A DNA stretch of 64,000 nucleotides, from NCBI RefSeq assembly GCF_002161285.1, contig NZ_NFHH01000020.1, positions 1 to 64,000 on the forward strand, in the 5' to 3' direction. The position numbers and the translations under genes are program-made. The stretch comes from Blautia sp. An81 (GTDB taxonomy: Bacteria; Bacillota; Clostridia; Lachnospirales; Lachnospiraceae). How positions within the stretch are numbered: position 1 is the stretch's first letter; every line of letters begins with the position of its first letter. A model generated the notes under the pieces. That model had not been told where the DNA came from. It searched no databases and saw only the letters and a list, made by a program, of their open reading frames with translations. This document shows, one piece after another, positions 1 through 8,510 of the stretch.

Positions 1-1668
1 GATCCGATTTTTACAGAGGAACAACTGAACAGGATGAGCAGGGATGATATGCTTTCACTGGTAAAGATCATGCAGGGGCATTATCAGAAACAGAAAGAGG
101 CCCTGGAAAAACAGGAAACAAGGATCCAGCTCCTGGAAGAGAAAACAAAGGAACTGGAATTCCTGAACGCCATGCTCTCGGACCGCCTTACCCTTGCCCA
201 GAGGAAACGCTTTGGGGCGTCCAGCGAAAAATATGCGGACGGGTATACCCAGCTGGATCTTTTCAACGAGGCAGAGCAGGAAGCGGATCCCAATGCCCCG
301 GAACCGGACCTGGAAGAGGTCCATCCGTCTTCTTACAAGAGGAAGAAACGTTCCGGCAAAAAGGAGGAAGACCTTTCCTCCTTTGAGACAACCGAAGTGA
401 TCGAGTACAAGCTGGCAGGGGCAGACCGTTACTGCCCGGACTGCAATACGAAATACAAGGTTGTCACAAAGGAAACCGTAAAACGGCTGAAATTCGTTCC
501 CGCACGGTTTGAAGTCGTGGAAGAAGTGACCTTTGTATACAGCTGCCCGAAATGCGGAGCCATGAAGCGGCCGGAAAAAACACCGTCCCTTCTGAAAGGC
601 AGCGTGGCAACGCCATCCCTGGTGGCGGGCATCATGAATGCCAAGTATGTAAACGGGATGCCGCTTGCACGTCAGGAACGGGAATTCGCCCGGTACGACC
701 TGAACCTTTCCACAAAGACCATGGCGAACTGGATCATCCAATGCGCGGACCGGTATCTGCAGCCGCTCTACGCTCTGATGAAAGAAGAGCTGCTCCGGAG
801 TAAATATTTACACGGAGACGAAACCCGGATCCAGGTGATTGATGAACCGGGCCAGAAGGGCTCCACCCAGAACTGGATGTGGGTCTATCTCACCGATGAA
901 TACAGCGGCTCACCCCGGATGGTCCTCTTCCAATATGAAAGGACCCGCGCCGGATATCATCCGGTGGAATTCCTTGGAGATCAGTTTGAGGGATATTTCA
1001 CCTGCGATGGTTACCAGGCATACCACAGTCTCCCGGAAAGGATCACTGTAACGGGATGCATGGCCCATGCGAGACGCAGATTTGAGGAAGCCCTGACGGT
1101 ACTGAAAAAGGATTTCACCAAAGAGCAGCTGAAGGAGACAACCGCATATCAGGCAATGGCACGGATCGGGATGCTCTATAAGATCGAGGAGATGATCCGT
1201 GACAAGTCACCGGAAGAACGGTATAAAGAGCGTCAAAAGCAGGCGAAACCGCTTTTAGAGGCTTTCTTTGAGTGGCTTCATACACTGGAGGATTCCGTAG
1301 ACCGGTCTTCGTTGATCGGTGAAGCTGTCCTGTACACCCTGAACCAGGAAGTTTATCTGAAAAGATATCTGGAGGACGGACACTTAAGCATCGATAATCT
1401 GGCAGCGGAACGTGCACTGAAAAACTTTGCGACAGGGAGACGGAACTGGCTTTTCGCAAAGAGCATCCGTGGAGCGCAGGCCAGCGCGGCTGTATACAGC
1501 ATCACGGAAACCGCCATGCTGAACGGGCTGAAACCCTACAATTATCTCACCTATGTGATGGAGCAGATGAAAGATCTTAGTCCATTCCCGGAAAAGGAAG
1601 CTATGCAGGAACTGCTTCCATGGTCCAAAAGCCTGCCGGCTGACTGCCGCAGCAAACTGAAAAAATGA
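1..1668 (+). CDS. tnpC: IS66 family transposase (TnpC), start probably left of the window
   Basis: DDE-type transposase of an IS66 element, catalysing cut-and-paste DNA transposition. The order is typical: an N-terminal coiled coil (about residues 15-65) ending near KRFGASSEK, a zinc-finger-like pair (CPDCNTKY and CPKCGAMKR), then the catalytic core with HGDETRIQV (first Asp), FTCDGYQAYH (second Asp), CMAHARRRFEE and AAERALKNFATGRRNW (Glu). The C-terminus NGLKPYNYLTYVM is the usual IS66 tail. The frame is open from base 1; ATG at 34 is the first visible Met, but eleven codons before it read like IS66 N-terminus, so the true start is probably just outside. TnpA/TnpB are not visible. The gene looks intact. 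Confidence 0.93.
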   Translation, partial: DPIFTEEQLNRMSRDDMLSLVKIMQGHYQKQKEALEKQETRIQLLEEKTKELEFLNAMLSDRLTLAQRKRFGASSEKYADGYTQLDLFNEAEQEADPNAPEPDLEEVHPSSYKRKKRSGKKEEDLSSFETTEVIEYKLAGADRYCPDCNTKYKVVTKETVKRLKFVPARFEVVEEVTFVYSCPKCGAMKRPEKTPSLLKGSVATPSLVAGIMNAKYVNGMPLARQEREFARYDLNLSTKTMANWIIQCADRYLQPLYALMKEELLRSKYLHGDETRIQVIDEPGQKGSTQNWMWVYLTDEYSGSPRMVLFQYERTRAGYHPVEFLGDQFEGYFTCDGYQAYHSLPERITVTGCMAHARRRFEEALTVLKKDFTKEQLKETTAYQAMARIGMLYKIEEMIRDKSPEERYKERQKQAKPLLEAFFEWLHTLEDSVDRSSLIGEAVLYTLNQEVYLKRYLEDGHLSIDNLAAERALKNFATGRRNWLFAKSIRGAQASAAVYSITETAMLNGLKPYNYLTYVMEQMKDLSPFPEKEAMQELLPWSKSLPADCRSKLKK

Positions 1669-1680
1669 GAGACTAATTTT

Positions 1681-1712
1681 CCCCCGGTAAATACTGGGGG
1701 ATTTTCATATTT
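1681..1712 (+). terminator. Terminator after the transposase
   Basis: CCCCC and GGGGG (1681-1700) can pair around a ten-base loop and are followed by an AT-rich tract, 12 bases after the stop codon. The stem is short and the T-run is interrupted, so strength is uncertain. Confidence 0.5.
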
Positions 1713-1909
1713 TGTCAAGATACGGATGATTACCTACTTACAATAAATTCTTAAGAAATTTCTTATACACATGAATTTTTCTTCTGAATATTGGTTTATT
1801 TATCCATGTATGGGGTTTTTTGGCGGATTTTTCCGTTAGAACTTTGCAATATCTTCTTTCTTACCCGGAGGGTATTGATTTGCAATCGGTTATCTAAATG
1901 ATAAAGATA

Positions 1910-1948
1910 CCGCAGTCTGCAAAAATATCTGTCTTCTGCAGACTACGG
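1910..1948. other. Inverted repeat downstream of the broken nuclease gene
   Basis: CCGCAGTCTGCA (1910-1921) is mirrored by TGCAGACTACGG (1937-1948) with a 15-base loop. No proper T-run follows on the minus strand, so it is only a possible terminator for the pseudogene at 2008-3651. The rest of 1742-2007 shows no gene. Confidence 0.3.
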
Positions 1949-2007
1949 CGTTCGAAATGTTCTGTAAAATTTTATATGGATTTGAAAATTTTAAATACTG
2001 CTTCTCA

Positions 2008-3651
2008 TCATTTCCCTGCCTTCACCATACATTCCTTCCGATAAAATGCCACTCCGTACTTCAAAATATCCTGATACCCTTCCCGGCGGAGTCCTTCCTC
2101 ATACTTCTGCTCTTCGATCTGCCGGAGGGCCTCGTCACATTTTTTCTCCAGTTCCTGATAGGTCTTCGCCACTTTGAGCTCCAGGATCACTGCTTTTCCC
2201 CGGACGCTGGGGTATCTCACCAGGATGTCCGGCCTGCCCTTTCCCGATTCACGGTTGGACTGTACGATATAATTTCCCATAGGCCGCAGCAGCCCTGCCA
2301 GGAATCCATGGTAATAGCTCTCCTGATAATCATAAAAGCTGATGGTTTCCATGAGATTCTCCGAAAGGATCTCCGCCATCTTCTCTGTATCCCCTTTTAA
2401 CAAACTCTCATACAGGGGCGTCAGTTCTTTCTTTTCTGTCTTCTTGTCAATCTTCTCTTCAAACCACCGGAGTACAGCGTTCTTATATATACCGCACCTC
2501 GCTGTTGGGGATCGCCATTTCCATGTAGATGGTCTCTCCCTCCTGTCTCTGGGAGATCTTCTTTAAATACCCGGTAAAGAACAGGAAATTCCACAGGTTG
2601 TCCTGGGTAGAGTGCATATCATCATAAGTAATATCTTCATGGATGGGCTTCTCGATGGTCCCGCCTTCGATCAGACCCTCAATCTCCTGCTTTACAGAGA
2701 TGTCTGCATGTTCCACCAGATCTCTCACAATGCTGTTTGAACTGGTATTAGACCAATAGGGCTTGGCAAAGGCCTGTTTATTCTTATAGCAGGAATATAC
2801 ATAATTGATCACACTCCAGGGATTGTAGACCTCCGTCTCCCCGAACCGGTAACCGTCATACCATTTCTGCACCGTCTCCACTTCTTCCTGGGTGAAACCG
2901 AAGTGTTCCGCAAAGGTATCGTTGGTAATAGAGACTACATTCAGGTTATTCAGTCCGGTAAAGATGGATTCCCTGCTAATCCCCAGGCAGCCGGTGACTG
3001 CGGCAAACTCCAGATAATCATTGGTCTTCAGGGCGGACTCAAACAGGAACCGGATCAGGCTGACCATCCGGTCATAAAAGCCTCCAAAATAAGCGTTTTC
3101 CAGGGGAACGTCGTATTCGTCAATGAGGATCACTGACCTTTTGCCATAGACCTGGAAAAGACATTCTGACAAAAACCGCAAAGCTCCCAGGTACTCTTCC
3201 GGCTGGGCTTTCCATACAGCAAAACGCCGGAATTTTCCCGGTCTTCTTCCTGATCCAGAGAGTCCAGTATCTTGTCATGCCGTCGGTATTCTCTGGCGAT
3301 CTCTTCTTTCAGACAATAAAATGCTTCCTCATAAGTAGCCTGTTTCATGGATTTTAATGTAACCGAGATCACCGGATATCTCCCCATATACTCCTTGTAT
3401 TCTTCCCCTGCCTCCAGGATCTTTGTACCAGAAAAAAGTTTTTCTGTCTCCGGATATTCACAGTCCAGGAAATACCGGAGCATACTCATGTTCAGGGTCT
3501 TGCCGAAACGCCTGGGACGGGTAAAAAGATTCACTTTTCCCTTCATATCCAGCAGTTCTTTAATAAAAAGGGTTTTATCCACATAATAATAGCCATGAGT
3601 CATTAAGTCTTCGAAATTTTCTACGCCGATAGGCAGCGGCGTCCATGCCAT
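2008..3651 (-). pseudogene. AAA-ATPase / PD-(D/E)XK nuclease family gene, frameshifted copy
   Basis: Broken copy of the intact gene at 9285-10985. Three reading frames each match successive parts of the intact protein. Part 1 (3651 to about 3230) has the N-terminus MAWTPLPIGVENFED and the Walker-A-like region RPRRFGKTLNMSM. It loses frame after DQEEDRE. Part 2 (about 3210 to 2483) carries ILIDEYDVPLENA. Part 3 (about 2480 to 2008) carries the nuclease motif GRPDILVRYPSV...VILELKVAK. There are two frameshifts, near 3230 and near 2485. An in-frame loss of 13 codons after QEEVE is also seen (KMLKDYGLEENLG is missing). Sequence is otherwise close to the intact copy, so decay is recent. The family (AAA-ATPase-like plus PD-(D/E)XK) is multi-copy in gut bacteria and its role is not established. 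Confidence 0.85.
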
Positions 3652-3759
3652 AGAACAACCACCCCGGTAACTTCGGCAAGAAATATGAATAACGATAAAT
3701 AATCTATTCTAAAATTCTATGAAGCGTCTTAACACCTCGAGTTATATACGTGCATACAG

Positions 3760-3803
3760 AAAGACCTTTAAGGAAATGCTCTCTTTCCTATAAAGGCCTT
3801 TCC
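3760..3803 (-). terminator. Hairpin downstream of the nuclease fragment
   Basis: AAAGACCTTTAAGGAAA pairs with TTTCCTATAAAGGCCTTT around a short loop, about 50 bases past the stop of the fragment at 3856. A very similar AAGGCCTTTAAG hairpin lies about 50 bases past the intact copy (9186-9234), suggesting the hairpin travels with the gene. Confidence 0.5.
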
Positions 3804-3855
3804 GTTTTCCATTATCTCTCAGTGTTTTCTCATATCCGGATTTTTTCTTTGTAAA

Positions 3856-4343
3856 TCACTTACAAGAACCTGCTTTCACCATACATTCCTTCTTATAAAA
3901 GGCCACCCCGCATTTCAGGATATCTTGATACCCCTCCCGGCGGAGTCCTTCCTCGTACTTCTGTTCTTCGATCTGGCGCAGGGCTTCGTTACATTTCTTC
4001 TCCAGATCCTGGTAGGTCTTCGCTACCTTGATTTCCAGGATTACCGCCTTCTCCCGGACGCTGGGATACCGCACCAGGATATCCGGCCTGCCCCTTCCCG
4101 ATTGGACTGTATGATATAGTTTCCCATAGGCCGCACCTCGCTGTTGGAGATAGCCATCTCCATGTAGATGGTCTCTCCTTCCTGTCTCTGGAAAATCTTC
4201 TTTAAATACCCGGTAAAGAACAGGAACTTCCAAAACTTATTCCGGGTAGAGTGCACATCCTCATAGGTGATCACGCTCCAGGGATTATAGACCTCCGTCT
4301 CCCCGAAACGGTATCCATGCCATATTATCAGTCCCCTTTGCAA
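3856..4343 (-). pseudogene. AAA-ATPase / PD-(D/E)XK nuclease, heavily deleted third copy
   Basis: A remnant of the same family, covering only the second half of the protein. It begins near GYRFGETEVYNPWSVI, jumps directly to TYEDVHSTRNKFWKFL, continues to SNSEVR, jumps to PMGNYIIQSNRE, then changes frame into GRGRPDILVRYPSVR and ends normally at KKECMVKAGSCK. Compared with the intact copy, two internal segments are missing, with short microhomologies at the junctions (TGAT near 4267, CCGCA near 4130). There is also one frameshift near 4110. No N-terminal ATPase part remains. Confidence 0.85.
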
Positions 4344-4423
4344 AATATTCTTGTCAAGGAATAATTCTTTTGTTATATTTAATTTGTTTACATAAATATG
4401 TCAAGAAATCTTTTCTTTGACTT

Positions 4424-4453
4424 ACTGCCAAGTCGAGTGCCTGGCAGTTTTTC
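4424..4453 (+). terminator. Hairpin with T-run facing plus strand
   Basis: CTGCCA (4425-4430) and TGGCAG (4442-4447) form a stem followed by TTTTT on the plus strand. It lies next to the stop of the minus-strand PIN gene, so it is in the wrong direction to end that operon. It may be leftover from a lost plus-strand gene or act weakly both ways. Confidence 0.35.
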
Positions 4454-4470
4454 TATGTAAAGAGTTTCTG

Positions 4471-5010
4471 CTATACATCTTTCTGTTGGTTTAACATATA
4501 CCCTGAAAAAGTAGTTGCTGGCAACTTACGCCTTTTAGCTAACATTTTATTCCAAATATTATTGCCTTCTGCTTCTGTTATCAGATTTCTTTTCAATGCT
4601 TCTACTAAAATTTCTCCTGTATCTATATGCTTCAAATTATACTTTTCAATATACGGAGCAATATCTCTGTAGTTGTTGCTTGCAAGAATCCCATTATAGG
4701 TTTTAGCCAATGCAATTCCGCCTGCTTCGCCATGACCAATACTCTTTTTGCCTTTTTCTCCACGTACAAGTTCAGCATACAATTTATATTCTTCGGTCCC
4801 TGTATCAATTGTTTTTATATATACATCCTTATTGCTAATCATTATGTCTGCACGCTGCTTAATGTGTGGAATGCTTGGATTGGACAGTTCATGATAAACC
4901 GGTTCCGGTAAAACAATTTTTCCTCCATAAAGTTCGTGTAATATACTGGTGTCGTTGATCCACAAAAATGCGGATAAACAATCTGTGTCAAAAAATAAAT
5001 CGTCAGTCAT
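4471..5010 (-). CDS. PIN-domain-like (VapC/DUF3368-like) putative ribonuclease toxin
   Basis: 179-residue PIN-fold protein, predicted metal-dependent ribonuclease. Acidic residues in the expected places are D8 and D10 (FFDTDCL), E41 (VYHEL), E95 in GHGEAGGIAL, and D116 after ILASNNYRD. The GEAGGIALA / ILASN pair is characteristic of PIN proteins related to DUF3368. It is the last gene of a three-gene minus-strand operon (XRE regulator, ImmA/IrrE-like protease, PIN), overlapping the protease stop by 8 bases, so the two are translationally coupled. Without a classical small antitoxin, the upstream pair probably provides control. The AT-rich composition differs from the surrounding nuclease copies, consistent with acquisition. 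Target RNA is unknown. Confidence 0.75.
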   Translation of the reverse strand: MTDDLFFDTDCLSAFLWINDTSILHELYGGKIVLPEPVYHELSNPSIPHIKQRADIMISNKDVYIKTIDTGTEEYKLYAELVRGEKGKKSIGHGEAGGIALAKTYNGILASNNYRDIAPYIEKYNLKHIDTGEILVEALKRNLITEAEGNNIWNKMLAKRRKLPATTFSGYMLNQQKDV

Positions 5011-5755
5011 TCAGATTAACTTCCTCCTCATCAAAATTGTATACTATATCCGCTCTATATGCATCCAACAAAAGTTCTTCTCTTTTTCCTTCGGAAATAA
5101 GTTCTTCTTTTGCCATCTTTTCAACTTTTCTAATATATTCACCAGTTGTAAAATATTGTTTATTTTTATCTGTAGAAAAATATAATTCTTTGCCATATCC
5201 CAGCTTGGCAGCTTCTGAGGAAACCGTAATAGCTTTATAATCATCAGCAGTATCATTGCTGAGCAGATTATCAGATACTAATCGATGAAGCATTGCCTGA
5301 TGACTCACTTGAAAAAACTGTTCTGCATCAATTACCTTCTCAAGATTCCATTTTGCTTTATCCGGCTCATATTCTAGCAACGCATCATATGGCATCAATA
5401 AATAACTTGCAAATTGATCTGCTTCTTTTTCTGATTCTGATTTGTCACCACTCATACTCATTTCGCAAATTACTCGTTTCATATTTTCTTCATATAATAC
5501 ATGGTACAGTTCATGCGCCAGCGTAAACCTTTGTCTGCCATAAGAGGTTGTAGAATTTATACAGATAATAATATCTTCATTTTCTTTTGTACACATGCCG
5601 CTTATTCGTGATGACATTGGGTATCTAACTATCGTAATTTTTTTTTCTTTCCATCCATTAATGATAGAAAAAATATCAATTGGAGAATACCCATCCTCAT
5701 TCCACATTCTTCGTGTTCTTAATGCTAATGAATTTAATTCCTGAGCTGTCTTCAT
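5003..5755 (-). CDS. ImmA/IrrE family metallo-endopeptidase
   Basis: 250-residue zinc peptidase of the COG2856 type. The metal site is explicit: HELYH at residues 81-85 after RQRFTLA, with the downstream glutamate in EKEADQFASYLLMP (E111) as the likely third ligand. Members of this family typically cleave a partner XRE-family repressor (for example ImmA acting on ImmR) and so relieve repression. The partner here is most likely the adjacent XRE protein (gap 5 bases), and the regulated cargo the PIN gene it overlaps. The C-terminal 100 residues are helical and may sense the trigger. No signal peptide, so cytosolic. Specific substrate and trigger are inference. Confidence 0.85.
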   Translation of the reverse strand: MKTAQELNSLALRTRRMWNEDGYSPIDIFSIINGWKEKKITIVRYPMSSRISGMCTKENEDIIICINSTTSYGRQRFTLAHELYHVLYEENMKRVICEMSMSGDKSESEKEADQFASYLLMPYDALLEYEPDKAKWNLEKVIDAEQFFQVSHQAMLHRLVSDNLLSNDTADDYKAITVSSEAAKLGYGKELYFSTDKNKQYFTTGEYIRKVEKMAKEELISEGKREELLLDAYRADIVYNFDEEEVNLND

Positions 5756-5760
5756 AAATT

Positions 5761-6093
5761 TTAGTCTCCTATCATCTCATTCATATATCGAATGTTCATT
5801 ACAATTTTATTGATTGCAGCTATACTTTCTAAATCTTCTGTCTGGATTCCATTAGAACGAAATGCAAAATTTAAGGGAATATGATCATCATCTTCTCCCA
5901 TCAAATACGTATCTAGGCATCCAAACAAGTTACAAATTTTTTCAATTAGTGTAACATTTAAATTTCTCGTTCCATTTTCTAGTTTTGTAATCATTGTTTG
6001 ATCCACATCTAAATAGTTCGCCAATTGTTCCTGTGTTATCTTGCTTTCTTTTCTAAGTTGTTTTAATCGAATATTTTTTGCTGTGCCCTCCAT
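5761..6093 (-). CDS. XRE-family HTH transcriptional regulator
   Basis: 110-residue cytosolic DNA-binding protein. The HTH is clear in the first 60 residues: IRLKQLRKESKITQEQLANY, then LDVDQTMITKLENGTRNL. The start is placed at the second Met (6093) because AAAGGAG sits 7 bases upstream of it; a first ATG at 6117 lacks a site. It is first in the operon with the ImmA-like protease and PIN gene, and probably autoregulates the promoter at 6135-6163. By analogy with ImmR it should be inactivated by the neighbouring protease. Confidence 0.87.
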   Translation of the reverse strand: MEGTAKNIRLKQLRKESKITQEQLANYLDVDQTMITKLENGTRNLNVTLIEKICNLFGCLDTYLMGEDDDHIPLNFAFRSNGIQTEDLESIAAINKIVMNIRYMNEMIGD

Positions 6094-6134
6094 TTTTATT
6101 CTCCTTTCAAAAAACACTTTTCATGTTCACTTAT

Positions 6135-6163
6135 ATTATATAGCAGCAATGTCATATTTTCAA
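6135..6163 (-). promoter_or_regulatory. Sigma-A promoter of the XRE/protease/PIN operon
   Basis: On the minus strand TTGAAA (6158-6163), a 17-base spacer and TATAAT (6135-6140). This is about 40 bases before the XRE start codon. GTTCAC-type half-sites lie just downstream and could be operator for the XRE protein, but no clean palindrome was seen. Confidence 0.65.
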
Positions 6164-6215
6164 TATATATATTCACATTTTTTATGACATGTATTGAATT
6201 TTATTTGACGCTTAC

Positions 6216-6402
6216 CTACTGATATTCTCTTGGATCGATTGGCAGCACAATAAAAAAAGACGAATAGTTTAGGTATAGTTTAAAGAAGTGCCTACCGTAG
6301 AGTCCCTGTTCAATCCCTTGTTGAAGTCCCTGCTGCAGTCCTTGCAGTACTCTCTGAGCCGCTCTTTGTTCCAGGCCCTCACTTAAGTTGCGCATCTGCG
6401 GT
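6216..6402 (-). pseudogene. 3' remnant of an Rpn/PD-(D/E)XK recombination-promoting nuclease
   Basis: A 59-codon frame ends at 6216 and encodes RNLSEGLEQRA followed by QGLQQGLQQGIEQGLYG. The repeated glutamine/glycine helix is the characteristic C-terminus of Rpn-family (YhgA-like) putative transposase/nucleases. The catalytic N-terminus is missing; immediately upstream lies the end of the MBL gene. This fills most of the gap 6164-6430. Assignment rests on the repeat style only. Confidence 0.5.
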
Positions 6403-6430
6403 TGCAGTCTGAGTTATTATTATCTTTTTC

Positions 6431-7900
6431 TTAAATACTGAAGTTTTTCACTTTATCGTACAAAGTCTGCTTTACTGTGTAATTTACGTTTTTCAGTTCC
6501 TGGATATGGTCGCCGTTCGGATGCTTATATCCTTTCCCGTCTTCGCCCACAGAAATGATGGCTTCTCCATATCCTGGAGCGATATTCTTCAGTTTATCCG
6601 TTTTCATCTCTGAACCATGGTGAGGCACAATAAGTTTCTCGATTTTTTTATTCAGCAGGCCTACGGGCCAGCTTTCATACTCACAGTCCCCTGAAAAAAG
6701 GGCTCTTTTTCCTGATCCAGTATCATCCAGTTCCAGAAGAAGTCCATAATTATTGTTTTTAGTAATCTTTCTTCCTACGCCGTCTCCCTTCCACAATATA
6801 CCTTTTCTTCCTCTGCATATCTCTGTCCCATTTTTATCATTTGGCACACGAAGAAGCCGGCTATTATAGGACAGATATTTTGCCAGCCTTTCTGCAGACC
6901 CGGCGAATTTCATATCTGCAGACTTCTTAGGCTTTGATGATGAAGATATCTGAGGCGTTATCCAGTATTTCTGAAAAGCTTCATCCTTCAGCAGAAAGGC
7001 TCCCTTAATATGATCCATGTCCCAGTGTGACAAAATAACCATCGTAGGGCGGCTCTTCTGAATATCGCTCATAGACCGCTGCACCTCTGGTCTTTTACGA
7101 TCCATAGACTTATTTTGGGAGTCCTTGGGGATTCCCACGTCAAAAAATATCCTGTGCTTTCTGTTCCTTATATATATGCAGTTTGCCTGTCCCACATTAT
7201 AGACTTTCACACGAAACTTGTTCCGGGCATTATCGAAAACCTGTAGGAAAACTTTCTTCAGCAGCCTCTGGTCATCCTTATCCGGCAGCTTCCATGCATC
7301 GATCTTTTTCTGTTCCTCTTTTGTAACCGTTTTGCAGTTCTTATCCCACACGAAATATCCGCTACGTTCTTTAAAAGGACTGGCGCTGAATTCTACGATT
7401 CCTTCTATATAATAAGATCCTTCTTCAGAGACAGCATCACTGTTCAGCCAGGCCGTAAACCAACGGTCCATAACTCTCTCTGAAAACATCCCATACTCTC
7501 TTTCCTGGGATTTCCTGACAAAGCCGGTAAATTCATAGTAATATGGCTTATAATTCTTTCTAGCTTCTTCTGTCAGAAATCTGTCTGTTCTGTTGGCAAA
7601 CTCTTCATAATTAAAATACTCATAATCTGCCTGGAGCATTTCTTCAGTCAGAAGAGAAATATGAACAACGAATCCTTCTCTCCTCTCTTCATTCTGAATG
7701 TTTTCTCTGATTTCAGGATGGTCCTCGCTAATGATCCTGGCATACACTTTCTGCCTTCCCTTCAGAAAGCCGAAGGGGTTCAGCATCTTTCCAAACTCTG
7801 TAAGGTTCCCAATCTTTTGATAATCCTCTTTTTTCGCGGCATGGCCTGCTGTATCCAATGATATGGCCTGCTGCAAAAGTTCTGTCTGTTTTTCTTTCAT
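6431..7900 (-). CDS. Two-domain MBL-fold (ComEC/Rec2 C-terminal-like) metallohydrolase
   Basis: 489-residue protein with no signal peptide or membrane segment. Residues about 1-220 form an unrecognised, Tyr- and Glu-rich domain. Residues 230-489 are a metallo-beta-lactamase fold like the ComEC C-terminal domain. Visible motifs are YNVGQANC (about 234-241), FFDVG, the metal motif SHWDMDH (291-297), SGD (403-405) and PHHGS (426-430), so the metal site looks complete. ComEC-like stand-alone hydrolases often act on nucleic acids or nucleotides. It is a single-gene unit between a decayed Rpn gene and a decayed sugar locus, a context typical of defence or conflict genes, but that role is inference. 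Confidence 0.75.
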   Translation of the reverse strand: MKEKQTELLQQAISLDTAGHAAKKEDYQKIGNLTEFGKMLNPFGFLKGRQKVYARIISEDHPEIRENIQNEERREGFVVHISLLTEEMLQADYEYFNYEEFANRTDRFLTEEARKNYKPYYYEFTGFVRKSQEREYGMFSERVMDRWFTAWLNSDAVSEEGSYYIEGIVEFSASPFKERSGYFVWDKNCKTVTKEEQKKIDAWKLPDKDDQRLLKKVFLQVFDNARNKFRVKVYNVGQANCIYIRNRKHRIFFDVGIPKDSQNKSMDRKRPEVQRSMSDIQKSRPTMVILSHWDMDHIKGAFLLKDEAFQKYWITPQISSSSKPKKSADMKFAGSAERLAKYLSYNSRLLRVPNDKNGTEICRGRKGILWKGDGVGRKITKNNNYGLLLELDDTGSGKRALFSGDCEYESWPVGLLNKKIEKLIVPHHGSEMKTDKLKNIAPGYGEAIISVGEDGKGYKHPNGDHIQELKNVNYTVKQTLYDKVKNFSI

Positions 7901-7954
7901 TCTTTTGATTCCTTTTATCTGGGGTGCAAATACATTTTTTACATATGTATTATT

Positions 7955-8256
7955 TTAACATACATGGTCTTTGAAAAGAAGCCTGTCTGTAATATCTTGA
8001 TGAAGGATAAATTTTTGCTGTCCCTGATTGTACAACTCCATCAGATACCGATACATTTGTTCTTTCTTCTCCTCTATTCCTTTCCAGTTACTCATAGATT
8101 CTCACAGAAGGAAAGACATTTGAAGTCCACAAAATCTCTCCATAGTAATTTGAAGGTGTTCTGCTCCCTCTTCAATTTCCTTAAAGCTTCTTTTATCCAG
8201 GCTGAAGATTATCAAAAACAGACCTTTATCGATCCTTTCCCAAAACAATTTTTCTA
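7955..8256 (-). pseudogene. Possible remnant of a YesN/AraC-type response regulator
   Basis: Two minus-strand frames read like the variable middle part of a YesN-type regulator. The first (8254 to about 8100) contains GLFLIIFSLDKRSF and MERFCGLQMSFLL. The second (8095-7955) contains EKKEQMYRYLMELYNQG. They are separated by a stop/frameshift, with no start site of their own and no HTH. The fragment lies beside remnants of a sugar transporter and a sulfatase, with which such a regulator would normally cluster. Weak evidence. Confidence 0.3.
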
Positions 8257-8490
8257 CTAGATCCCGATTCTCCTCCTACAGCCTGGAACGAATTACTGGA
8301 GTATCATAAAAAATTTGTCAAAAAGGAGGGGGATACACAGCTTGCACTGACTATGTTTAAAATAGACGGTCTGATTCAGTGGCATCAAATGATGGCGGCT
8401 GCTGTAGTAGTAATTATTCCTATGATCATCTTGTTCCTGTGCGCTCAGAAATATTTTGTTCAGGGAATTGTTACATCAGGTTTAAAATAA
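8245..8490 (+). pseudogene. Fused remnants of a sugar-binding protein and an ABC permease
   Basis: One open frame ends at TAA 8488-8490. Its first part, DPDSPPTAWNELLEYHKKF, resembles the segment of extracellular sugar-binding proteins that usually reads PTTWDELLEYAKK. Its second part, from about 8333, is the C-terminus of a MalG-type permease: MAAAVVVIIPMIILFLCAQ then KYFVQGIVTSGLK. The order matches a transporter operon (binding protein, permease 1, permease 2) in which one deletion removed everything between. The start is missing. Confidence 0.6.
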
Positions 8491-8510
8491 TCTGCAAAAG
8501 TCAATAGGAG

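Larger units (their letters stand above)
1..1741 (+). mobile_element. IS66-type insertion sequence, right part
   Basis: The transposase gene is followed by a short non-coding tail. The right end is tentatively placed at 1741 because the minus strand there begins GTAAGTAGGTAATC, like the GTAA start common for IS66 terminal repeats. The left end and the partner repeat are outside the window, so the boundary is an inference. Confidence 0.5.

Noticed and set aside
7964-8260. 98-residue plus-strand frame
   Set aside because: Composition is Phe/Leu/Ser-rich, as expected for the complement of a coding remnant; the minus strand reads more like protein (YesN-like fragment).
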